Made by a program: the position numbers and the translations under genes. This document shows positions 1-4,602 of a stretch of DNA of 5,381 bases, in pieces. Under the pieces are notes generated by a model, which made no database searches, had not been told where the DNA came from, and saw only the letters and a program-made list of their open reading frames with translations. Numbering within the stretch: position 1 is the first letter of the stretch; each line of letters opens with the position of its first letter. The DNA lies in the NCBI GenBank assembly GCA_029857855.1, contig JAOUGG010000250.1, positions 1-5,381 of the forward strand. The letters run 5' to 3'. Source of the stretch: Acidimicrobiia bacterium (GTDB lineage: Bacteria > Actinomycetota > Acidimicrobiia > Acidimicrobiales > SZUA-35).

Positions 1-104
1 CCGCGGAGGGTACGTCGCCACCGGAGGATCTCAACGGCGACGCCGAGTACCGCACCCACCTGGCCAAGGTGCTGGTGAAGCGAGCGCTCACCGAGGCGAA
101 CTGA
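1..104 (+). CDS. coxM: C-terminal end of a CoxM-like FAD subunit (partial)
   Basis: Only the last 34 codons are present, in the frame starting at base 3 and ending at TGA 102-104; the gene begins upstream of the window. The peptide contains a DLNGDAEYR segment followed by HLAKVLVKRAL. This matches the usual C-terminal tail of medium (FAD-binding) subunits of CO dehydrogenase and related xanthine dehydrogenase-family enzymes, where a D-x-x-x-x-x-EYR motif precedes a helix with VLxxRAL. In these enzymes the medium subunit passes electrons between the iron-sulfur small subunit and the quinone pool through FAD. The coxD and coxE homologues downstream support a cox-type enzyme. No small or large subunit follows, so this is the last structural gene of its cluster. 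The substrate cannot be determined from this fragment, and another molybdenum hydroxylase is possible. Confidence 0.78.
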   Translation, partial: AEGTSPPEDLNGDAEYRTHLAKVLVKRALTEAN

Positions 105-135
105 CGCCGCCCGTCACCTCCATCGAGCTTTGTGC

Positions 136-166
136 CCTCCCCGACCCTGAAAAGGGTCGTCGGAGG
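136..166 (+). terminator. GC-rich hairpin after coxM, likely terminator
   Basis: Seven base pairs (142-148 with 153-159) close on a GAAA tetraloop (149-152). Below a small 1x2 internal loop, five more pairs form (136-140 with 162-166). The hairpin begins 32 nt after the coxM stop. No U-tract follows, as is common for intrinsic terminators in GC-rich actinobacteria. An RNA-processing or stability role is the alternative. Confidence 0.55.
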
Positions 167-203
167 CTCAAAGTTCGGGTGGGCTGTCATCAATCTGAAC
201 GGG

Positions 204-256
204 AGCTGCAATCTACCGTCCGGTAGGTTGCAGCTTTCGTGTTTTTCGTTGGTTTT
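204..256 (+). terminator. Near-perfect hairpin followed by T-rich tract, intrinsic terminator
   Basis: Bases 204-217 pair with 222-235 in a 14-bp stem interrupted only by a T212-G227 wobble, closing on the 4-nt loop GTCC (218-221). The 3' arm runs into a T-rich stretch (235-256) containing runs of five and four T. This is the clearest rho-independent terminator in the window and would separate coxM transcription from coxD. One arm is repeated downstream (267-279), so it could also be part of an operator or an alternative RNA fold. Confidence 0.6.
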
Positions 257-279
257 GCCCGACGGTGGTAGAGTTGCAG
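206..279 (+). repeat. Three copies of a 12-13 nt half-site (inverted plus direct)
   Basis: GGTAGGTTGCAG lies at 222-233 and GGTAGAGTTGCAG at 267-279; they differ by one inserted A. The complementary arm CTGCAATCTACC lies at 206-217. The first arm can therefore pair with either later copy, forming 12 pairs with one bulged A when it uses 267-279. The layout suits either a transcription-factor operator or two mutually exclusive RNA folds. The distal copy overlaps the putative -10 box at 269-274. Confidence 0.5.
269..274 (+). promoter_or_regulatory. Possible -10 box TAGAGT upstream of the coxD leader
   Basis: TAGAGT fits the actinobacterial TANNNT -10 consensus and would place a transcription start near 281. 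That is the base of the long hairpin at 282-335. No convincing -35 element is seen 16-19 nt upstream; TTCGTT at 245-250 is the nearest candidate. The box sits within the repeated half-site at 267-279, so a bound regulator would block it. Confidence 0.3.
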
Positions 280-281
280 TC

Positions 282-335
282 GGTCGTTCGTGGACGCACC
301 TTGGGGAGAGGAAAGGGGTGCGCCCACGAACGGCC
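282..335 (+). other. Long structured hairpin in the coxM-coxD gap, candidate leader or small RNA
   Basis: Bases 282-293 pair with 324-335 over 12 bp, including one T-G wobble (284-333). After an A294/C323 mismatch, 295-300 pair with 317-322 over 6 bp. The 16-nt loop is purine-rich (TTGGGGAGAGGAAAGG, 301-316). The sequence after it (336-345) is pyrimidine-rich, so the element could also act as a terminator. A transcript from the candidate -10 at 269-274 would begin at its foot. It matches no riboswitch or small-RNA consensus that I know. The rest of the gap (346-458) shows only short stems, such as 370-374 with 393-397 and 439-443 with 458-462. Confidence 0.5.
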
Positions 336-458
336 TTCTTGTTCTCGACGTTCGTTCAGGGTCGGCGGAGGTAGTCGGCGACGGCCCACACCCTACCGAG
401 GACTCACGATCCGGTCCGGACGGAAGCCCGGGATTCCTGCTACGACCGGCGCAACCAG

Positions 459-464
459 TAGCCT
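459..464 (+). promoter_or_regulatory. Candidate -10 box TAGCCT for a leaderless coxD transcript
   Basis: TAGCCT fits TANNNT and ends 8 nt before the GTG chosen as the coxD start. Transcription would then begin at or next to the start codon. No purine-rich ribosome-binding site lies in those 8 nt, which agrees with leaderless initiation. It competes with the upstream candidate promoter at 269-274, and both may operate. Confidence 0.35.
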
Positions 465-472
465 TAACGGTT

Positions 473-1408
473 GTGAGCAACGAATCCGTGGCCCCGTCCG
501 ACTTCACCAACCCCAAGTCGGTTGACGAGGTGATGGCCGGTCTGGCCGACAACGACTACCTGGCCGACGAGGGCCTCGCCACCTCGATCTTTCTGTCGCT
601 GACGTTGGGGCGCCCGCTGTTCCTCGAAGGTGAGGCCGGCGTTGGCAAGACCGAGGTGGCCCGGGTGCTGTCCCGCTGGCTCGGCGGCCGCCTGATCCGC
701 CTGCAATGCTACGAGGGTATCGACTCGGCCCAGGCCGTCTACGAGTGGGACTACGCCCGCCAGCTGCTGCACCTGCGCACGGCCGAGGCCACGTCCGACG
801 ACCTCGACGCGTCCCGCTTGGAGGCCGAGCTGTATGACGAGCGGTTCCTCATCCGCCGGGCACTGTTGGAGGCCATCGACGCACCTCCCGGAGCGCCGCC
901 GATCCTCCTGATCGACGAGATCGACCGAGCCGACGACGAGTTCGAGGCCTTCCTGCTGGAGGCGCTGTCCGACTACAGCATCACCGTCCCCGAGCTTGGG
1001 ACGTTCACCGCCGAGCGTCCGCCGCGGGTCGTGCTCACGTCCAACCGCACCCGCGACGTGCACGACGCCCTCAAACGTCGCTGCCTCTACCACTGGGTGG
1101 AGCATCCCGACTTCGATCGGGAGGTGGAGATCGTCAAGCTCCGGGCTCCCGGCGTCGCCGATTCCCTGGCCCGTCAGGTGGCGGCGGCCACTGAAGCAAT
1201 GCGGGGCTTCGGCCTTTATAAACCCCCCGGTGTGGCCGAAAGTATCGACTGGGCTCTTTCGCTGGCGGCCCTGGGACGTGAATCGATCGACGAAACCTCG
1301 GTGAAGGCAACATTGGGAACCGTGCTCAAATACCGCGAAGACCAGGATCGGGTGGCCAACCACGGCATCCCCGACCTCGTCCGCAACGCCCTCCTACGCG
1401 GCGGTTGA
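473..1408 (+). CDS. coxD: CoxD-like MoxR-family AAA+ ATPase
   Basis: This 311-aa protein belongs to the MoxR branch of AAA+ ATPases. The Walker A motif GEAGVGKT is at residues 53-60 and Walker B ILLIDEID at 144-151. A sensor-1 Asn lies in VLTSNRTRD (Asn191), an arginine-finger region in ALKRRC (199-204), and a sensor-2-like segment KPPGVAESIDW at 250-260. In Oligotropha, CoxD is a chaperone-like ATPase needed to build the Mo/Cu active site of CO dehydrogenase, specifically the sulfuration step. It works with a VWA partner, and one lies 1 nt downstream. The frame is open upstream to an ATG at 290, but the extra 61 residues look unlike MoxR N-termini and overlap the structured gap. GTG 473 gives a typical family length and start, shortly before the SVDEVMAGL segment; ATG 533 is a less likely alternative. 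A general MoxR role for another molybdenum hydroxylase is possible. Confidence 0.9.
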   Translation: MSNESVAPSDFTNPKSVDEVMAGLADNDYLADEGLATSIFLSLTLGRPLFLEGEAGVGKTEVARVLSRWLGGRLIRLQCYEGIDSAQAVYEWDYARQLLHLRTAEATSDDLDASRLEAELYDERFLIRRALLEAIDAPPGAPPILLIDEIDRADDEFEAFLLEALSDYSITVPELGTFTAERPPRVVLTSNRTRDVHDALKRRCLYHWVEHPDFDREVEIVKLRAPGVADSLARQVAAATEAMRGFGLYKPPGVAESIDWALSLAALGRESIDETSVKATLGTVLKYREDQDRVANHGIPDLVRNALLRGG

Positions 1409-1409
1409 C

Positions 1410-2600
1410 GTGGAGCCGGTGGGTACCACCGACGAGGTGATCCTCCCCGTCGATCACGGCGAACGGCTGGCCGTCGGGTTCTGCCGAATTCTGCGCCAGG
1501 CCGGGGTACGACTGCCACTGTCGGCCACCATCGCCTTCGTCGAGGCCCTCGGCCTGGTCGGAGCCGAGACCCGGGATGCGGTCTACTGGGCCGGGCGGGC
1601 CACACTGATCCACCGCCCCGAGGACATCGCCCTCTACGACCGGGTGTTCTCCGTGTACTGGCAGAAGCGGATGGGGGAAACCGTCAGCTTCGAGGGCACT
1701 CCCCAGTCCGTGGTGCTGGCGCTCGACCTCGGTGAGGACGACGACGCCGACGACGGCGGGGACGACGTCGACGAGAACGAGAGCGAGATCCAGCCGGTGC
1801 GGTTCAGCCGCACCGAAATCCTCACCTCCAAGGACTTCGCCGACTGCACCAAGGACGAGCTCGACGAGCTGACCCGACTGATGTCCCGCCTTGCGTTCAC
1901 CACCAGCCAGCGTCGTAGCCGGCGACTGACCCCGGCCAAAGGTCGCGGCGACCGGCCCGACCTGCGACGCACGGTCCGCCGGGCACTCCGTCATCACGGT
2001 GAGCCGATGAATCGGGCCTATCTGGAGAAGGCCACCCGACCACGCCGGCTGGTGTTGGTGCTCGACGTTTCGGGTTCGATGGAACCCTATGCCCGCGCCC
2101 TGATCCGCTTCGCCCATGCAGCCGTCGTGGCCCGGGGTCGGGTCGAGGTCTTCGCCCTCGGAACCCGGCTGACCCGGCTCACCCGCCACCTCACCAGCCG
2201 GGATCCCGACATCGCGCTACGGGCCGCATTACCCGAGGTGAAAGACTGGGCCGGCGGCACCCGCCTCGGCGAGGGCATCCGCGAGTTCAACGATGAGTGG
2301 GCCATCCGGGGTATGGCCCGGGGCAGCATCGTCGTCATCCTGAGCGACGGATGGGACCGGGGCGACCCGACACAGCTCGGCGAGGAGTTGGAACGGCTGC
2401 ACCGGGTGACCCGAGAATTGATCTGGGTCAACCCGTTGAAGGCCACTCCGGGCTACGCGCCCCTGGCGGCGGGAATGGCAGCCGCCCTCCCGCACGTCGA
2501 CCGGTTCATCGAAGGCCACTCCTACGCCTCACTCGAACAGCTGGCCATCATCCTCGCCGGCGTCGGCTCGGACCGTGTAACCGAACTGAGAGTCTCATGA
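1410..2600 (+). CDS. coxE: CoxE-like VWA domain protein
   Basis: This 396-aa protein starts at GTG 1410, one base after the coxD stop, so the pair is almost certainly cotranscribed and translationally coupled. The C-terminal half is a von Willebrand A domain with a complete metal-ion-dependent adhesion site: DVSGS at 219-223, Thr284 in GGTRLGEG, and Asp313 in ILSDGWDRGD. A WVNPLK segment at 339-344 is typical of the CoxE group. The N-terminal half is helical and is separated from the VWA domain by an Asp/Glu-rich stretch (about 109-125) and a basic stretch (168-192). No signal peptide or membrane segment is seen, so it is probably cytoplasmic. In Oligotropha, CoxE acts with CoxD and CoxF in completing the [CuSMoO2] centre, with CoxE tied to copper insertion. 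Whether copper is the cargo here depends on the unseen large subunit. Confidence 0.9.
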   Translation: MEPVGTTDEVILPVDHGERLAVGFCRILRQAGVRLPLSATIAFVEALGLVGAETRDAVYWAGRATLIHRPEDIALYDRVFSVYWQKRMGETVSFEGTPQSVVLALDLGEDDDADDGGDDVDENESEIQPVRFSRTEILTSKDFADCTKDELDELTRLMSRLAFTTSQRRSRRLTPAKGRGDRPDLRRTVRRALRHHGEPMNRAYLEKATRPRRLVLVLDVSGSMEPYARALIRFAHAAVVARGRVEVFALGTRLTRLTRHLTSRDPDIALRAALPEVKDWAGGTRLGEGIREFNDEWAIRGMARGSIVVILSDGWDRGDPTQLGEELERLHRVTRELIWVNPLKATPGYAPLAAGMAAALPHVDRFIEGHSYASLEQLAIILAGVGSDRVTELRVS

Positions 2601-3541
2601 ACACACCACCACCGATGGAACCACCGACCGGCCCACGGACGTCGCTGGCGGTCCCCCCTCCACGGACCGCGGCGGAGCCGGCACCGCCGTCGAACCCGCC
2701 ACCCCCGACCGAGCAGACGACGCCGCCCTTCCAGCCGCCACCCCCGACCGGAGCGCCGGCTCCGGCCGGCCGGCCGGCGCGCTACCGCCCGCAGCGTCCG
2801 TGGTGGGGGTTCGGCGATGTCATTCTCGGCGTACCGTTCTTTCTCGCTCTGTCGATCGTGGGTTTCGTTGTCGGGCTGGCGATAACGGGCGTCGACGGTC
2901 TGCTCGACATGGCGGACTCCAGCGACGTCACTGCGCTTCCGCTCGGACTTCTGGCCTTCTCCCTCCTCTTCCAACAGCTGGGGCAGGGCATCTGGCCGCT
3001 GATCGTCTCCCGGTGGAAGGGGTTGGGCCCGGCCTCGGATTGGCGTCTCGTGGCCAAGCCTCGTGACATCGGCATCGGTCTCGGCGTCGCTGTGTTGGGC
3101 TTGGCCGGGGCCGGCGTGGCCGGGATGGTGACCTCCAGTCTCGTCGGCCTGACCGACGAGGCCGCCGCCGACAACACCCAGTTCCTGCGTGAGGCAGCGG
3201 GTACGCCATGGCTCGCCGCGATCCTGTTCGCAGCGGTGATCGGGGCCCCGATCACCGAGGAGCTGTTCTTCCGCGGCCTCACGCTGCGGGCGATCGAGAA
3301 GCGGATGGGATCGACATGGGCCATCGTGCTGTCGGGCGTGATCTTCACCCTGCCCCACTTCACATCACCCGACCTGCGCGGTACCGCCGTGTTGTTCTCG
3401 TCGATCTTCGTCGTCGGGTTGATCCTTGGTGCCGTCACGGTCAAGACCGACCGGTTGGCGGCGGCGATCGTGGCCCACATGATCTTCAATGGCATCGGGG
3501 CGGCGGCTGCTCTCGGCTGGCTCGACCAGTTCGGCGTGTAA
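2597..3541 (+). CDS. CPBP-family intramembrane metalloprotease with proline-rich N-terminus
   Basis: The ATG at 2597 overlaps the coxE stop as ATGA, giving a 314-aa product coupled to coxE translation. The frame is open farther upstream inside coxE, but that part is shadow sequence. Residues 1-68 are proline-rich and free of hydrophobic segments. They are followed by membrane helices at about 75-98, 112-137, 157-181, 204-219, 240-253, 262-282 and 287-306. All three CPBP (Abi, Rce1-like) motifs are intact: EELFFR (Glu221, Glu222, Arg226), FTLPH (Phe250, His254) and HMIFN (His294, Asn298). These residues line the catalytic site of Rce1-type proteases. Bacterial members include bacteriocin-immunity and protein-maturation proteases; the substrate here is unknown. 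Its position suggests it joins CoxD/CoxE in maturing or anchoring the enzyme, but simple coexpression cannot be excluded. Confidence 0.9.
   Translation: MNTPPPMEPPTGPRTSLAVPPPRTAAEPAPPSNPPPPTEQTTPPFQPPPPTGAPAPAGRPARYRPQRPWWGFGDVILGVPFFLALSIVGFVVGLAITGVDGLLDMADSSDVTALPLGLLAFSLLFQQLGQGIWPLIVSRWKGLGPASDWRLVAKPRDIGIGLGVAVLGLAGAGVAGMVTSSLVGLTDEAAADNTQFLREAAGTPWLAAILFAAVIGAPITEELFFRGLTLRAIEKRMGSTWAIVLSGVIFTLPHFTSPDLRGTAVLFSSIFVVGLILGAVTVKTDRLAAAIVAHMIFNGIGAAAALGWLDQFGV
2696..2750 (+). repeat. Direct repeat within the proline-rich coding segment
   Basis: The 16-nt sequence CCGCCACCCCCGACCG occurs at 2696-2711 and again at 2735-2750, a spacing of 39 nt or 13 codons. It encodes two copies of a PPPPT segment (residues 34-38 and 47-51) in the tail of the CPBP protein. 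In-frame duplication or slippage could have produced it and could change the tail length. Confidence 0.6.
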
Positions 3542-3556
3542 CCACCAAAGGTCGGA

Positions 3557-3578
3557 GCCGCCGTCGCCCACTGGCGGC
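3557..3578 (+). terminator. Weak hairpin between the CPBP and DUF2238-like genes
   Basis: GCCGCC (3557-3562) pairs with GGCGGC (3573-3578) across a 10-nt loop, starting 15 nt after the CPBP stop. There is no T-tract. It may be a weak terminator; in GC-rich sequence a 6-bp stem can also arise by chance. Confidence 0.25.
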
Positions 3579-3589
3579 CCGGCCACCGC

Positions 3590-3595
3590 TACGGT
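3590..3595 (+). promoter_or_regulatory. Candidate -10 box TACGGT before the DUF2238-like gene
   Basis: TACGGT fits TANNNT and ends 9 nt before ATG 3605, so the transcript would have at most a few leader bases. The gap also holds GGCGG close to the ATG, which could serve as a weak ribosome-binding site. No -35 element is obvious. Confidence 0.3.
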
Positions 3596-3604
3596 TGGCG
3601 GCAG

Positions 3605-4228
3605 ATGACCGCCCCCACCGGAGTCCTCCGGGCCGACGTCGCCTCCCTCACGGCCAAGATCAACTACGGGATCAAGGCCGCGCTCGTCGCCTCGTTCGCC
3701 GTCGCCATCCTCGTGCCGCCCGACGCGGTGGCCGGCAAGGCGATGGGTTTCCGGGCGCCTCTGTTCCTCGCTCCGGCGGTGCTCGTTCCGGCCATCTCCC
3801 GGTGGCGGGAGTGGGACCCCTACCCCCATACCGCAGACGCCCTCCTGCCGCTACCGTTCCTGATCGACACACTCGGCAATCTCTTCGGCTTCTACGACCG
3901 CTACGCCGTCACCGACGACGTCCTCCACACCCTCAACTGGGTACCGCTGGTCGCGGCCTTCCACGCCTTCCGCTTCCGCAACGTTTTCGATCGTCGTGAC
4001 GCACTGCTGCTCGGCTACGGCTTCGGTGCCATCGCCATCGTCTGGTGGGAGGTAATGGAGTGGGCGGTGTCCGAGGATGGCTTCGGCGGCGCCGGTGGCC
4101 TGGCGTTGACCTACGGCGACACCATCGGTGACCTGCTCCTGTCGAGCACCGGCGGGCTCATCGGCTCGATCCTCGGCGTCCGCCTACTCGGGCCCGCTGT
4201 CGATCGAGCGGCCGGAGAGGGCGTCTAG
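3605..4228 (+). CDS. DUF2238/YjdF-like polytopic membrane protein
   Basis: This is a 207-aa integral membrane protein with about six hydrophobic segments (roughly residues 24-44, 49-65, 78-95, 107-121, 134-151 and 173-195). I place it near the DUF2238 (YjdF) group by the pattern of polar residues next to the membrane segments: DTLGN (88-92), a DDxxH element (104-108) followed by NW, WExxEW (148-153), and YGDTIGD (170-176). YjdF and VanZ-like proteins have a comparable acidic and histidine pattern. The function of the group is not established, and I cannot name a reaction. The gene lies 63 nt after the CPBP protease on the same strand, so readthrough from the cox-associated unit is possible, but a candidate promoter box precedes it. 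Its TAG stop overlaps the stop of the convergent VOC gene. Confidence 0.72.
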   Translation: MTAPTGVLRADVASLTAKINYGIKAALVASFAVAILVPPDAVAGKAMGFRAPLFLAPAVLVPAISRWREWDPYPHTADALLPLPFLIDTLGNLFGFYDRYAVTDDVLHTLNWVPLVAAFHAFRFRNVFDRRDALLLGYGFGAIAIVWWEVMEWAVSEDGFGGAGGLALTYGDTIGDLLLSSTGGLIGSILGVRLLGPAVDRAAGEGV

Positions 4229-4560
4229 CCTTCGGGTCGGGTGGCGACCCGCAGCCGGTTGCCGTCGGGATCGGTCAGCTGAATCTCCCGGCCCCAGGGT
4301 TGCTCGTGCACATCGATCCCGAACTCGGCGGCGATCTCGTCGACGTCGTCGACCCAGAAATAGACCAGTGTTCCCGGTCGGGCGTCGCCTGTGTGCTCGG
4401 ACAGGTGGAGGCTGATGCCGTTGCGTTCGAGGAAAAGGTAGAGCGGGAGCTCGGGGGCGAAGCGGTGTTCGCCGACGACGTGGAATCCCAGGCGGGCGTA
4501 CCACCGCGCCGTTGCGTGCCCATCGGTCACCCGAAAGATCGGAATCAGCTCCTCGGCCAT
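4225..4560 (-). CDS. VOC superfamily protein, bleomycin-resistance/glyoxalase type
   Basis: This 111-aa protein is about the size of a single VOC (vicinal oxygen chelate) module pair, as in bleomycin-resistance proteins, which dimerise to form two binding clefts. Recognisable elements are the N-terminal PIFRVTD strand, WYARLGF (20-26), ISLHLSEH (49-56, His52), VYFWVDDVD (66-74), and PWGREIQLTDPDGN (88-101). The last closely follows the conserved bleomycin-resistance C-terminal motif. Members either sequester glycopeptide-like drugs or act as lyases or dioxygenases with a bound metal; the ligand cannot be told from sequence. ATG 4560 is preferred because AGGA lies 7 nt upstream and TAGGAT ends 6 nt upstream; the adjacent GTG at 4563 would add one residue. 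It is divergent from the PIG-L gene and convergent with the DUF2238-like gene, sharing the CTAG at 4225-4228. Confidence 0.85.
   Translation of the reverse strand: MAEELIPIFRVTDGHATARWYARLGFHVVGEHRFAPELPLYLFLERNGISLHLSEHTGDARPGTLVYFWVDDVDEIAAEFGIDVHEQPWGREIQLTDPDGNRLRVATRPEG
4233..4251 (+). terminator. Hairpin just after the DUF2238-like gene, possible terminator
   Basis: CGGGTCG (4233-4239) pairs perfectly with CGACCCG (4245-4251) around a 5-nt loop, starting 5 nt after the stop at 4228. It would end the plus-strand transcript while lying inside the last codons of the minus-strand VOC gene. There is no T-tract, and it is also constrained as coding sequence, so chance is a real alternative. 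Confidence 0.4.
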
Positions 4561-4566
4561 CACGGC

Positions 4567-4572
4567 ATCCTA
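4567..4572 (-). promoter_or_regulatory. Candidate -10 box TAGGAT for the VOC gene
   Basis: Read on the minus strand, TAGGAT ends 6 nt before ATG 4560, the spacing expected for a leaderless transcript. The same bases include AGGA, which could act as a Shine-Dalgarno sequence if transcription starts farther upstream, so the two readings compete. Confidence 0.35.
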
Positions 4573-4589
4573 GACCGTGTCCCGGTTAC

Positions 4590-4595
4590 TACCCT
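4590..4595 (+). promoter_or_regulatory. Candidate -10 box TACCCT for the PIG-L gene
   Basis: TACCCT fits TANNNT and ends 7 nt before ATG 4603. No ribosome-binding site is seen in the seven bases between (GTTGGTC), so a leaderless transcript is the simplest reading. The box lies 17 nt from the opposing TAGGAT, so two polymerases could not occupy both promoters at once. Confidence 0.4.
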
Positions 4596-4602
4596 GTTGG
4601 TC

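Noticed and set aside
301..320. Loop sequence GAGGAAAG reminiscent of an RNase P RNA core, and GGGGAGAG reminiscent of glycine riboswitches
   Set aside because: The matches are only a few bases, the gap is too short for RNase P RNA, and the other conserved elements of both RNAs are absent.
132..374. Small open frame (80 codons) in the coxM-coxD gap
   Set aside because: It runs through all three hairpins, lacks a ribosome-binding site and a recognisable motif, and its composition is not protein-like.
290..472. N-terminal extension of CoxD to ATG 290
   Set aside because: The added 61 residues look unlike MoxR N-termini and cross the strong 282-335 hairpin; GTG 473 gives the usual family length.
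464..1363. Long minus-strand open frame (299 codons) opposite coxD
   Set aside because: It is antisense to a strongly conserved AAA+ ATPase, shows no recognisable domain, and is typical of stop-poor shadow frames in GC-rich DNA.
1326..2189. Minus-strand open frame (287 codons) opposite coxE
   Set aside because: Composition is Gly/His/Gln-rich without domain motifs, and the plus strand encodes a clear VWA protein.
2297..2596. Extended start of the CPBP gene inside coxE
   Set aside because: The extra residues are out-of-frame coxE sequence rich in Arg, Pro and Gly; ATG 2597 with ATGA overlap is the normal coupled start.
4300..4602. Extended start of the PIG-L gene across the VOC gene
   Set aside because: The stretch is antisense to a well-supported VOC protein, and PIG-L proteins begin shortly before the AHPDD motif.
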